A DNA stretch of 64,000 bases from Uloborus plumipes (GCA_038373865.1 JAXGGA010002840.1:1-64000), one strand, 5' to 3'. Shown: positions 48,692 through 60,574, counted from the stretch's first letter. The notes: generated by a model not told the origin, from the letters alone. Made by a program: numbers and translations.

Positions 48692-50866
48692 CTATGTACA
48701 TTTGTTGCATGTAAACTGGGTTTCCTTCCCATTTTGTACGCAAGCCTCATGGAATCACATATTACATTCTCCAACACATTTCACCCACTTCTGTCCGTCG
48801 GTATCATCAAAGTAATACCCACCGCACTCGCCACAGTAATTTTCACTATCATGGAGATCTCTCGAGGAACTGGGCTGAGTTCCTCCCGGACGTCTAGAGC
48901 CCTGTGTTGGTGTTTTTCTGCGCATTTGATTCCTGTACTCTATGGATGTTAAAACGGCCGATTCTTGTTTTTTTCTCCTGTTCCGTACAGAGTGTATCTG
49001 TACTACTGGTACAGGAGATAAACTCGAAAATGACGTAGAAGCTGATGAAGTGGATGGTGATGATGACCTCTGAATGTTATCATCTTCCTGTACCATAACG
49101 GTACCATTTGTTGTAGACATAAGTTCAGGTTCAAATATATGTTCTTCCAAAATGTCTGGGTTATATGGATAGATTCCGCATTTTCTAAAGCCATTGGTAA
49201 AGTTCCCTGGCATAGCAGACTTTTCCCAAGCTTGGTTGAATATTTCTGCAAAGTCTTCTTTGGTGATCCCCTTTCCTGGATGGTGATAAACAAAGTTCCT
49301 GCATGCTTCATTGTAAAAATGTTTCAGGCTCTTGAAATATGAAACATCAAGGGGTTGGCATTTGTGAGTGCTATGTGGAGGGAGGCATAGCATCTCAATT
49401 CCGAACAGTGACGCTTTGTTCAGTGAATCCAGATCTTTGCAGTGAGAGGCGTGTCCATCTATAATGAGTAAAATTTTGCCTTTTGGTCTGTATTTGTTCA
49501 GATGGTCAGGAAATTTGTTGAATACTTCGCTGTTCATGTATCCAGAGCATGGATGCAAGACCTTCCGTCTCAGGACGTATTTCCGTCTTGACAAAATCGC
49601 CAAGACGGACCATGGGACGGAAAAAAAATCGATCTCATTCCTTCAATATTTACTTCCAAAGAAAACAAAACTGAAGGTAATATAAAATCAGATTTCTTAT
49701 AAAAGTACATTTTAATCATTATTCCAATCCAAAACTATTTGTATCGAAGCCTTTCTTTCTCTTTCTGAATAAACGAACTGCAATGGCATAATTCCTTTGT
49801 CGGTGTTGATTCTCTTCGACCCCATCCATTCCCTTCCCATCCCTTAACTTCATCAAATATGACCTACAATTTCGTTTTAAGGATTTCATTTTCTGTGCCT
49901 CCTCCTTTAATGTCATCAAAATTGCCCCACCTTATCCTAATATCACTAAACATCGTCTAAAAATAGGTTTTTTGAACTAAAGTCTCGACAAATCCCCCCC
50001 CCCCCCACTCTCGATTACTATACTTAAAACTATGATCTTGCTGCTAAAAGTAAAATTAACCCCCCCACCCCCAGCTTAAACAATTTAATGAAAAATATAT
50101 GTATTTTATTTGGTTTATTTTCTTTGGTATGCATGGGGGATGGGATCTCAAATATTTTCCGTCTTGGAAGCATGGCCTAACTTGCACCCATGATCCAGAG
50201 TCTGACATCTCTAAACTTGATCCATTTGGTAAACCTTTGGCATACGACGGTTTTTTCCTAATACCCTTCATTATGACAAAGGGAGGGATGGCACTTCCTG
50301 TTGCGCTGCTACAAACCGTAGCAGTAACAGTAGACCCCTTTTCTCCTGTCGTGGCGTGGTACACATCCTTTTTGCCTTTGGAAGAAATCACTTTACCAGG
50401 TTTAAAAGTTAGCTGCAGTCCAGTTTCATCGGCATTAAAAATTCTTGCTGGTTCTTCTCACAGGTCCAACACATCATACATTTCCCCAAAAAAATTTCGT
50501 ACTTCGTCTCTATTGAGACTTCTGGAATGTGCATAGGACAAGCCTTGAACTTTCCTTACTGACAAATTGAGGTGTCTTTCTAAGAAAGAATGTACCCAGT
50601 CATATCCTGCCATGCTTTTGTCTTTGTTGAACCGGTGCGTTAGATTCCTTTTTTCCGCAAATTTAAATACTAGTTTCCTAATATCATTTACGGTCATGCC
50701 AAACCCCTTGGAATCCAGCAGTAGTAATTGTTCAACCAGTTCCTTTTCCATTGCATCATCTAATGTTGTTCCCTTTCCAATTTGCTGGTTTGATACTGCA
50801 CCTGTTAGTACCCTGATCCCTAATGTACTCCTCAGGACGTCAAATTTTTTGGCCGCAAGGGGGTTT
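48692..50866 (-). pseudogene. pogo/Tigger-type transposase with PHD-like C-terminus
   Basis: DDE transposase of the pogo group. In order: psq-type helix-turn-helix start (LAAKKFDVLRSTL, from about 50865), CENP-B-type DNA-binding helices (GFGMTVNDIRKLVFKFAEKR; AGYDWVHSFLERHLNLSVRK), the first catalytic Asp in FNADETGLQ (about 50420), the second in LLIIDGHASH (about 49480), then PPHSTHKCQPLDV and FRKCGIYPYNPDI. The C-terminus has a Cys/His array beginning CGECGGYYF and continuing through TGA 48752-48754 to FHEAC and CNKC before TAG 48692-48694, a C4HC3 (PHD-like) spacing. Damage: TGA at 50458-50460, TGA in the finger, and a 645-bp insertion at 49548-50192. The first N-terminal residues are missing. 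Confidence 0.88.
49548..50192. mobile_element. hAT-like MITE inserted in the pogo transposase
   Basis: Exact 8-bp duplication ATCCAGAG at 49540-49547 and 50193-50200. Ends catggatgcaag and, inward from the right, catgggtgcaag (11 of 12). Insert plus one duplicate is 653 bp, which shifts the frame by two, explaining why the flanking parts lie in different frames. The sequence inside is non-coding with poly-C runs (49998-50008, 50062). 8-bp duplication suggests hAT; the ends do not start with the usual CAG. Confidence 0.88.
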
Positions 50867-50939
50867 ATACACATGGGCAAGGGTTTATACACATTGTAAG
50901 TTTTAAAAAAAATGGCAAACACCACGCCCACTTACATGT

Positions 50940-53185
50940 AAATACATTGATTTTCATAAGTCGGGGGGTGAGGCAAGTGCCCTCCCTTGGCCACCCTAAA
51001 TGATGGGCCTGAGTTTTGCAGCAATTTAAAAAAAAAGCACATGTGTTCAAATAGCAAAATAGAATAAAGAATATAATGTTCTTTTTCAATATACATCAGT
51101 TATGAATAAACTTATATGTACCCATAGTTAATATTCAAAAGTCAGTTGAATTTTATAATAATGGTATAGTTTCAAGTAATTCAGAAATTATTCTTTATCC
51201 TTAAAAGAAAGCCAGGAAAAAATACATCGTCCACGTATTATTAGGTGCTTGTTTGGTCCCTTATGAAAATTATCTAACAGAGAGTAAATAATTTCATTGC
51301 ATTTCAAGAAATATTATAAGTGCTGAAGATTGTAATTAAAATGTCTTGAAAGTTAAAATATACTTTAAATCACAAAAAAATAATGAAATGTAATGCTTTT
51401 CATAAATGTTTAAGCCCAAATGAGAAATTAATGCGAAAATTTCATTTAAAATTTAAATTCAGAACAAAAAAAAATTTTTTTTTTTTAATTATCTTTTTGT
51501 GCACCTCTATGACACAGTACAATTTGAATGGTCTAAGCTTCATGACCCTCCTCTTAAATTAAATACCACATATAAAGGGAGTGGGTGGTACAGGGACAGC
51601 TTTTTGTTGCTGTTTTGATGCTGAAATATTAGTATAACAGTTTAAAGTCAGAACCATTTATGATATGTCAAAGGTGTTATCCGAATTATATCACATTTGA
51701 TCAGAGCCTAACAACTACGAAAGAAAGGGTGGGAATTGTTTTGTCCCCAAAACTTATTTTTGCTTTTAAATAGCCTGAATTTCACTTAAAATATTCAAAT
51801 TAGCATTTAATTGAAAAGAAATGCAGGAGCTCATTCATGTGAGATCCTATGAGAATTAAGATATAATTTTGACATATTGTCCCCTGTTGTAACCCCCCTC
51901 CCATTGTTACATGTCAGATTCTTGTTTCCCCTTTATATATTATGAGGAGAAAAAGTGGTGTTACACTACTTGTTACCCATTCTTCCCCCTTATCAAACTT
52001 CATGAAAACCCCCTCCATATCCTAGTAATATCATTTGTGGATGCCTTTTTTTATGAAGGCCCCTTCACTCCTCTCATGAAAGCTCACCTTTTATTTGAAG
52101 ATTTTTAAAAGATAGAAATTTGACATAGATGTAAAAGAATCCATGTATGGAAAATCAAACAGAATAACAGAAAATGGACACAATAACAGTACATAGCCAA
52201 TTTCCAAAGAAGTTTTAAAACAAGTATATCTAATAAACAATCTAAAATTTTTTACCATATCTAGATTTGTCCAGTAAGAAAAAATTGTAAAGCAAATTCG
52301 AAACTGATTGCAGATATGTTGTAAATGTGAAATGTCTGAAAAAGGATTTGATGTAACTATGTTTTATGTACCTTCAAGGCACATGAAAATGAATCAAAAG
52401 TATCACATGATAAAATAATCTTAGTTTTAATGTAGCCTGTAGAAAGGAAGTGTAAAAGATTCTGTTAAATAAATAAATGTTGAGCAAGAAATGATTAAAA
52501 ATTTTTATGCTTTCGTAAATAGATATCTTAGAATAACGCAACCAATTGTCAAGAATTTGATAATTTGAGTTAAGCATGCATTTTTTTTGTTTTTCTATTA
52601 ATTGTACCAATTAAGCTAAAAATCATGAAACATATTGGAAACTCGGAGCACACAAAAATTGTTCATTGACCTAAAATGCAGTTGAGGGGAGAATAATAGA
52701 GGTTTAAGTTCAATTTCTGTATACTACTGATTGGACCCACAGCCAGAATTTTCTGATTGGGTGAACATTCCTTTTATTTTATTACAGTTCTTGCATGTAT
52801 TTGACTTTCTTTCAGTAAATCTATCATATATGTTGAATGACAGTCATGTAAATCAATCGAAGATGCTTTAAAAAAAAGGAACAAGGAAATTTTGAAAAAA
52901 TAAATCAACTAATGAAACAAAAATGGTTACTTGTCTCTACATGCAAATCTTGCTCTTGAAGTTAAAATTTAGGCTTTATTTTTTGCAGCTGCAAAACCTT
53001 CATTTACTCGAACTGTTTCAGAGTAACTCACACAAGTCTCATTCTAACCACAACAAACATTGAGTAAAAAAAACTGTTCCTAATGATTTAAACCTTGTAT
53101 TTAAATATTTTAAATTATTTACTCACATTTTTAAGGTTGTATTGCAAATTAGTAAGCTGTGAGTTATATGCTTGTAGCAAGCGAA
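50940..53185. other. AT-rich stretch, nothing recognised
   Basis: No gene or repeat boundary is supported. The block near 50958-51015 (gggggtgaggcaagtgccct ... gatgggcctga) has the style of a hAT-MITE end, without a partner found. Confidence 0.45.
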
Positions 53186-53435
53186 TTAGAGTGATGCAGT
53201 TTCCCCACTAGATGGAGGCACCTAGGCTCTATTTGATGCGAAACTGCACAATGAATTTAATTTCGCCAAGAGATACTCTGTGCCTAAGGAGTACTCGAGG
53301 GATCTTTTACATGGCGCATGATCGTACGACATGGACGCCGTCAGTTTTCTGCATCTTGGAAATGCACCGACAGGAGCCAGGTTTGATCCTGCACCTTTGT
53401 GCAGGAGAGGCCAGCGTCTTCTATAAAATACATTA
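53186..53435 (+). repeat. possible dispersed repeat, GC-richer than its surroundings
   Basis: A block with ggatcttttacatggcgcat, gatcgtacgacatggacgcc and gagccaggtttgatcctgc. The last piece looks like a tRNA B-box-type region, but no A-box partner is clear. The 74-codon frame across it lacks a family signature. Class unknown. Confidence 0.3.
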
Positions 53436-54079
53436 AGTATATATATACCCTCCCCCCCCCCAGAAAATTTTAAAATGATAGGCCTGCACTGAAGTCGGAA
53501 ATTGAAATGAAATTTCCAGGCAAGGAAGTCCTCATTCGAGTTTTACAATTTTGTCAGATACCACTATTTACGTCCGAGCCCTTCAATTGGAAAAATTTAA
53601 ATGTCCCACTCTGAAGTAGAGTACATAGAGTTAGGTGCCTCCCCCCCCCCTAGCAGGATTTGTAAGTACGCCTTCCACCCCCCTATTAAACTGTTTAAAA
53701 AAAAATACTTCACCCATGTAAATCTGAGTGCTATTTTCCTGGATCTTGCCCTCCCCCCACGCCGCGGGGGCTCCGGGGAGGGGGGATTGCTATGTACACC
53801 ACTGCCACTCTGGCATCTTTCCCCCAATTCGAGTGAAATCCGGCGCACAAGACCTCGCCCCCTATCTTCCGAAATCGGCTAGCTTGTGCCTCTTGCCTAT
53901 GCATTCTCCTAGTATCTATGTTTTGTGTTGTGTTCCCCCCCCCCCTTTTTTTTGCTTCGCTTTATGTAATTCAGAAGCTGAAAAAATGCAAGCGATCAAA
54001 AACCAAATAAATATCTTTTTGTCTTTGACAGAGGCACAAACTTCAGCTCGAGTGCTCTCTCCCAGCCTCAGCTCATTTG

Positions 54080-54130
54080 CTGTAGTATTGTTTATTCGAG
54101 CAGGCCGAAGGCCTTTTTCTCGGTTTGAAA
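54080..54130 (+). repeat. inverted-repeat arm, left
   Basis: A block of about 40 bp (tagtattgtttattcgagc, then aggccgaaggcctttttctc, ggt) that recurs inverted at about 57358-57408. The core AGGCCGAAGGCCT is itself a tight palindrome. May be one terminus of a 3.3 kb element. Confidence 0.65.
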
Positions 54131-54505
54131 GAGGACAATGGTTCCGAAAAAAGATGAAGTCAGGTGTGAGAGAAGGTGGAGGTTCTGTTCTGTTCTGATA
54201 TGTTTGCGGGCAAAGAGATGAAACCTCTTTTTCCCGACATTAATGAAGGCGCCGAGTGATGAATGGCATTGTAGGCATCGCCGAACAAAGAACGAAACAA
54301 AGTTCCTTTCCCGCCCCGACTTTGCTGTTAAGGAGTTGGGGAGACCGCTTGCTCCCTTCACGGCGACCTGGGACTGTTCCGCACTATGCACGGGGTTTGG
54401 GGGTCCTTGAACACGGTTGAGGTTTCTTAACTGATTTCCCTCTCTTTTCGCTCCGCCTCTAAGGCGGAGGCGCTATTAGTATCCTAGTTAGATGTCCAAT
54501 CCCGA

Positions 54506-54808
54506 TTGAGCTCGGGAAAATGGCACTCCTATTCGTCTAATTACCCCATTCAAATGATTGTGCAGATGCAAATTGCTGTTATTTCCACTTCGATTGCGAT
54601 GGAGTTAGAACTGCAAATTGCATTCCTTGAGTTTGTTGTACTCATGTACGATGAACTAGCCAGTCTACAAATGGAGCTGGATGAGATTCGAGCAATTCAA
54701 GAAAGTAAGGGTGTGGAAGCGAACACCACCGATCTACAGAATCTCCTAGATGAGATATTATTCTCAGTCAATGCTTTTGCAGAAGCATTGTTGGCAGATG
54801 CGATGTGA
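54506..54808 (+). CDS. unidentified small ORF, 100 codons
   Basis: I do not recognise this protein. The C-terminal two thirds read like real protein: acidic, Leu/Met/Ala-rich, heptad-like helix (LQMELDEIRAIQESKG; DLQNLLDEILFSVNAFAEAL). The local sequence is GC-richer than its neighbours. A poly-A run (54844-54857) follows the stop by about 35 bases, which might suggest a retroposed transcript. It lies inside the 54.08-57.41 kb inverted-repeat pair, so it may belong to that element. No signal peptide or Cys pattern is visible. It may be chance; the start codon is arbitrary. Confidence 0.3.
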   Translation: MSSGKWHSYSSNYPIQMIVQMQIAVISTSIAMELELQIAFLEFVVLMYDELASLQMELDEIRAIQESKGVEANTTDLQNLLDEILFSVNAFAEALLADAM

Positions 54809-55128
54809 GTGACCAAAGCATCGATCTCTCTTCTCGTCCTCTCAAAAAAAAAAAAAACGGTCCTTTTCAGGGCCACACAAATCAAGTATGAAGGAATGTT
54901 TATTGCTTCAGAGGTTCTCGATGGGAAAATGCCTGAAGCATGAATTAAATTACCGTCAAGTAACTTTACTTGATTGTACCTGCCTGACCAGCAAAACTTA
55001 GTTTTGGTAGGAAAACCAATGCAATGTCAAAACGTATGCGAATAACTTTTAATAAATTTAACTTAAAAGTTATTGAAGCAGTGAATGTATAAGGGAAACG
55101 TTTTGATGCGAAGATTTATTGATTTTTT

Positions 55129-55375
55129 TTAAATGCTGCTTTCAGCACCTTTTGCAACATTACCATAGAGATTTTCTTTAACCGTTGCAGAAAGCTCATT
55201 AAGTAAGCATGGTTCATTGACATTTAGTTTCGACTGAATAAGGGGTTTGGGCTTGATCGGTCCACTTGTCGCTTGGTTTGGAGTGAAGTTTGAGAATAAA
55301 GGAGATTTTTGTAATGGGGGCAATGATAGACGGCTGTTACGATTGGGCAAGGGGGAAAGCACTGGTTTATCTGTA
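55129..55375 (-). other. unidentified Pro/Ser/Asn-rich open frame
   Basis: The open frame after an acceptor-like cgcttacag (about 55376) reads PLPNRNSRLSLPPLQKSP and ends at TAA near 55129. It looks mildly protein-like, but the piece encoding NRNSRL is a repeated motif also found near 55770 and 56940, so it is probably part of the duplicated repeat unit rather than a host exon. Confidence 0.2.
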
Positions 55376-55384
55376 AGCGTGAAT

Positions 55385-56740
55385 CGTTTGATATGATGAT
55401 CTGCGGTCAACAGTTACACCAAGGTTTTTAACTATGTAAGTATAAGGAATTCAGTGTTATTAAGTGGGAGACTTGGAAGGGGGGTAAAGGTTTTCTTTTC
55501 ACAAAAGGATAGCTCTAGTTTTTTTAAACACTTATTTGGATCCGTTATTTCTTAAACCATTTATCAATTTTAAGGATGTGTTTTTGCAATCTTTGTTGTG
55601 CGAGAAATGATCCGTGATTTTTCATATGTATCATCTTTCTTCAAGGTCGTATATCAGTGTTTATTATGATGGTTTTATGTAACAAAACCTCATATTTCGC
55701 ATCCATATAAAACTGTAGGTCTAATCATTTGAAATAAAGATTTTTTTTTTGTTATGTAATAATAGACGACTGTTATGATTGAGCACGGGTGAAGGAGAGT
55801 TTTTGTATTTTGTCTTTAGCAATCTATTCTCTGAATGGGGGGCGGGGGGGGGTGAGATCTGGAAGTTTAGATTCTCTTTATCTTCTCTCAATTTAGGGTG
55901 TGTTTAATAAATTTGAAAGTTGAGAAATGCTAATAAATTAAAACTTCAGGTCACAAGTTAAGAGTTGTGCCATCGAAAAAAAATTTGAAAACTTCAAATT
56001 GATTTTTTGTGCTGAGAATATTTGAAGGTCATTTAATGTTGAAATTAAATTTAAACAAAACCGAGATGCGATGCATCAAAAATATTAAATTTGAATGCGA
56101 GTTCTCTGAACGGCAAGGAGGAATTCAATGAGAAGCGCTCTGATTGGACTGTCTTTAATCAGACGGAGATCAATTTATCAGGAAATTTGTTGTTAATTAA
56201 AAAATAATTAAAATGAGGAATATCAAAACCAAGTATGGTAGTGGTATTTTAAACCTTGTTTTTTAAAACCTATCAGTAAATTTAGATTAGGATATGATGA
56301 ATCAAGCGTAAGCCACGGTCAATAGTTACACCAAGATATTTAGGGGGGGGGGTAGTTAAAAAATTCTGTTATTGCTTGTCATATCAGCTGTATAATTGTT
56401 GTAGAGAGAGGGGGAAAGTGTATACCTCTGAGGTGCGAGGGAAATATTTCTCCTGCTTGTCCGTTTTTTCGGAGATCGATGGGCCAGGGGGGGGGGGGGT
56501 CTCTTTGGGAAACCAATGTATTTGCATATAAATGGGCGTAGTTTTTCCTGTTTTTAGTATAATTACATTGAAGATATATCCTTTCCCTCCCGCAATATAT
56601 TAAATGTTTACTAGATATCGTATATCAATCAATATATCAATTGGATATCAATCAGATATCCGTATATCAATGTAACAAAGCCTTATATTTCGCATCCATA
56701 TGAAACTGTAGGTCTGGTCATTTTAAATTAAAGATTTTTT
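55385..56740 (-). pseudogene. LINE reverse-transcriptase fragments, duplicated
   Basis: Short conceptual pieces on the minus strand match the region after the RT catalytic core in LINEs: KNLGVTVDRRSS (near 55440), LFQMIRPTVLYGCEI (55690-55740), KYLGVTIDRG (near 56340) and RPTVSYGCEI (about 56680-56725). Each motif occurs twice with a spacing of 0.9-1.0 kb, so the fragment was tandemly duplicated. None is long enough to assign the clade. Stops lie next to each. Confidence 0.55.
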
Positions 56741-57345
56741 CAATGCAATAATAGACAGCTGTCTATTATTATTACAGCTAGCTGTCAGGTCCATCATTTA
56801 GGGGGGGGGGAGGCGACTTAGAGATATCAATGTATTTTCATATAAGTGGGCGTGATTTTTGTTGTTTTCTGGTGAAATTGTATTGTGTTTTTACCCTTTG
56901 CCCCCCCCCCCCCGAAAAAACTTGGAATGACGGGCCTGACAGCTGTAACGATTGAGCAGGGGGGGGGGGTATATTTTATCTTTAGCAATCTCTTCTCTGA
57001 ATAGGTGGGATGAGATCTGGGACTTCAGGTTCTCTTTATCTTGTCTCAATTTAGAGTTTAATAAATGTGAAAGTTGAGAAAAACCAATTAAATCTTCGGG
57101 GTCACAAGTTAGACTTGTGACTTTAAAAAATTTAGAAAATTTAAAATCATGATTTTTTGTGCTAAATAGTTAAAGATTATTTAATTTAATGATTAAATTA
57201 AATTTAAGCAGAACCGAGATGGGATGTATTTAAAAAATTAAATTTGAATGAGAGTTCCCTGAATGGCATGAGGAATTCAACGGGAAGCGCTCTAATTGGA
57301 CAATCTTAAATCCGATGGAGTCCAATTTTTCACTGGAGTCTTTGA
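55760..57345 (+). repeat. duplicated segment pair, about 1.17 kb apart
   Basis: Unit 1 (about 55760-56190) and unit 2 (about 56935-57345) share atctttagcaatctcttctc, gattctctttatctt, gtcacaagtta and gaggaattcaa...gaagcgctct. They are clearly diverged, with poly-G runs of different lengths. A third partial copy of the agacggctgttacgattg motif lies at 55328. Confidence 0.65.
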
Positions 57346-57357
57346 TTGTTCATACCG

Positions 57358-57408
57358 AGAAAAAGGCCTTCGGCCTGCTCGATTAACTATACAATACTAC
57401 TACTGTTG
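57358..57408 (-). repeat. inverted-repeat arm, right
   Basis: Inverted counterpart of 54080-54130, nearly identical over the core. No clear target duplication was found outside either arm. Confidence 0.65.
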
Positions 57409-57419
57409 CATATTTTCTT

Positions 57420-58260
57420 AAAACTTGCATGTAAAAATTATGCCCAGCTCAAACCCCCTCCCCCCCATGAACCTGGTGTTTGATCACCCCTATTATTTTT
57501 CAAATCCCTCTGCACTGAAGCGTGTACATATCTCGAATGACAGACCAATACTTAAATATGCAGAGCGAATACTGGAAAAATAAAAATTCTTCGTAATTTT
57601 AAAAGAATGTATGCAATTATACCTTTCTCCGAATTTTAAAAACACCATAACCGTGTCAACCTATTCTCTCTTTACTACGTAGTCAGTGTCTTTAGTAAGC
57701 TGAATGATGTCTCAAATTTTGGTAAAAATATTTAAAATCAGTAGATAAACAAATCAAATAGTATTTATTTTTCTTTATAATTCTTTTTCATCTTACGTTT
57801 ATTTTGGAGAGATTAACATACTCTTTTCTTCCAATGATTTTGTTTTTTATTTTTATTAATTTGAATTTGTATTTGGAAAATATCGATAATGACAAAAATT
57901 TTAAATCAGCCTCAGTAGACAGTTTCCAAAGTTTAAATTTAAGAAGAAATATCCTTACGGAATTTCATCTTAAATTTAACCTTTGGGAAACACGGGTTAT
58001 TTTTATAAATTCTACTTTTAAGTACCCATTCGAGTTTTCGAAAACAACCAGCTAATTTTAAATATCGGTGGAATCTTCACGCTGCGCAAAAAAAATAATG
58101 ATATTACAAACAAACAAAATTACAACATTGAAATTGCAAAAACAGTTGTCGAAATACTTGAGCTTCGTTTTTGTAGTATAACTTCATGCAAAATCAGATC
58201 AGTGAAGCGACGATAAATTGCATTAGCCTGAAAAATTTCATTGTCATAAGCATTTTTGAG
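57420..58260. other. AT-rich stretch, nothing recognised
   Basis: An 83-codon frame at 57804-58055 has no domain signature and is low-complexity. No repeat boundary is clear. Confidence 0.4.
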
Positions 58261-58265
58261 GTGGC

Positions 58266-58336
58266 ATTGTTTGGCCGGGAGGAGTATGGTGGATAAGGTC
58301 GTTGACCTGCTGACGAAAAGATCCTGGTTCGAGTCG
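58266..58336 (+). repeat. tRNA-derived SINE head or tRNA pseudogene
   Basis: A-box-like tatggtggataagg and B-box-like ggttcgagtc lie 38 bases apart in a segment of about 70 bp that begins ggccggga and ends tttggc. The cloverleaf pairing is poor, so not a working tRNA. No poly-A tail is obvious. Confidence 0.45.
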
Positions 58337-58889
58337 TTTGGCAACTTATCAGCTAAGAGTGTAATTAACATCCTAGTTGGTTAGCTGCCTTTGGATAAGT
58401 TCCGGGAGTATCACCGAAATTTTTTTTTCAGATTTTAATGAATTAATATTAGCTTCACTACCCTATGAAACACTATCGGAATGTATCAAATGGCTCTCGT
58501 AATATAACAATGCAACCAGAGACGCAAATAAATATAACCGAAACAGATAAATAAAAGTATTTGCGAAAATTATTTATCAATTTTACAAATGAAGGAGGGA
58601 AGATGCTCATGGGCAAATAAATAAATGAGTAAAATATGCTGAAATACAAACGTAAAAAATTAAAAGCGTAATTGAATAAATAAAGATAAAAGGGAAACAC
58701 AAGAAAATGAAAAGAGCAGGTTTTAAGCTAAATTTCCTAATTAGTTTCTTAGTTTAACTGTTCAAAATAACGAAATAGAAAAATATTAGCTATTCAAATG
58801 AAGAATAATCAAAATGCTTTCGATTAAAATAAAAAATAAACGTAAATAAAATCCACAACGGAGAGAAAAATCGAGAAAATTGTGCAAAT

Positions 58890-60320
58890 AGCTATTTGCA
58901 GTATTTTCTTGAAATTGTGTGCTTTATTTAAATTGACTTATCATTTTATTCACATGAATCTGTCATTTTTTTTTTTAATTCCTGTTGTATCTTTTGCTAG
59001 GACAACGCATGCATTTTAAAGAGATTTTTCCGAAGACTGCGATTTGTACATTAAATATTTTCAACTTCGATGTTATTAAGCTCCAATTTCCCAAAGAATA
59101 TAAGGTAAGTTTTATTATTTTTTAAAAATATACAAACTAAAATTTCGTATTTCAATTGCATGCCGAAAAAATGATTATCAAATATCGATCTGAGGAATGC
59201 ATTCAGAATAAGATGGCGCCACTTGTGTGTGTTTTTTTTTAAAGAAACTTCATTGAAGTATTCAAATCTCGTTATTGGAACACTGCAAGAGAGAATACTA
59301 ACAGGTAACTTTTTTCCTATAAAAGCATTTTTAAAATTATTTTCCTAAAAAAAAATTCCTTTGGAGTAATAATATGTCTACCGCAAAAGACATTTTTTTT
59401 TAAATTATGCAGTTACCCCGAAATTTAAAAAATATATCGCATTTATGAAAAAAAAAAAAAAATCGGGATTCAATTTCTAATGTTTACTTGGTAGTAATCA
59501 TTATTGTCATAGATTTGAAAACCTTGTAACCCCAAAACATTTATGATCAAACATTGAAAATGTTTGCTGTTTTATAACTTTGTTCTTATTACTTACATTT
59601 TCAATGAAACTTTGCAATACATCGTCAACTCGGTTCGCGAATTCGTGGTCAGTGCTACTTAAGAACTTTGAATTTTTGTTTTTCATTAAAAAATAAATGG
59701 GGTTTGAATATAGTTTTGAAAAAAAAAATATGAAACACAACATAATCTAGTACATAGACTAGAAAAAAAATTGAAATATACACTCAAATAATTAAATATT
59801 TTTCTTATTTGATAGCCTAAAATGACATCGTTTTCCAAATGGATGAAAGACAGAGCCTTGAAAAATCATTGGCTGCTACGGTTGAATGGAGGAACTCCTC
59901 CCTTATTGTAAACCAGTTTTCTCATTCCTAATGACTCTTTGCAATGATTCCCCTAACCTGAGGCTCTAAAGGGGAACCTACCCCCCTCTAGGCAAGGGTG
60001 GATATAAGGGAGGGGCGATAGATCGATCGCCCCTCCCTTCACCAGTAATTTTTTCGATAATGCAATTCTAAACAAATTTTAATGTAGTTAGGGGAAGAAG
60101 GTTTGGGGTCTCTACTGGAAGTGTTTCAGAATTGAATTCCAAATCCTTTGTGATCAATATTTGTAAACCTCTATGCATAGTGAAAAGTAAACAAGAAAAA
60201 TCAATTGCCCTTCCCTTGAAAAATTTCTGGATCCGCCCATGCCTCTAAGGGCCCTTTGCCCCTTGCTAAGACCTACCTGCCCTTTCTCAGTGGCAGGTAG
60301 GAACTTTCCTCAGCTGTTAT
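58890..60320 (+). repeat. 1.1 kb dispersed repeat, copy B
   Basis: Paralogue of 35775-36985 (see that entry for landmarks). It has an extra 249 bp hAT MITE near its end that copy A lacks. AT-rich, with poly-A at 59450-59462. No coding content was recognised. Confidence 0.7.
59993..60241. mobile_element. hAT MITE inside repeat copy B
   Basis: Flanking 8-mers CCTCTAGG (59985-59992) and CCTCTAAG (60242-60249) match 7 of 8. Ends caagggtggat and, inward from the right, catgggcggat. It has a perfect 12-bp-arm hairpin near its left end (60008-60037, arms gggaggggcgat). Copy A at the equivalent point (near 36910) has no such insert. Confidence 0.7.
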
Positions 60321-60574
60321 TTCCTGACTCCTCGCCACTCTCTCTAGTGTACTAGTAGCATACTAGTAGCGATCTAGTAGCGTACATAGACTTGGAAAGG
60401 GGCCTCTGCAAGCTTCGAAAGTGCGTCCCCCACCCCCTATTAAATTATTAAAAAAATTTCTGTGTAATTCATAGTGCTATTGCAATTTCTTTTTTTTTAT
60501 GTATGTTTGTTACCTTTGAAAATAAGGGAAACCAATTTATAAAACTTAATTCTGTTGTTGATCTGTCATGTATA

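Noticed and set aside
53597..54198. overlapping ORFs on both strands in a C-rich area
   Set aside because: Pro/Ser/Arg composition from C-rich repeats; the frames mirror each other on opposite strands.
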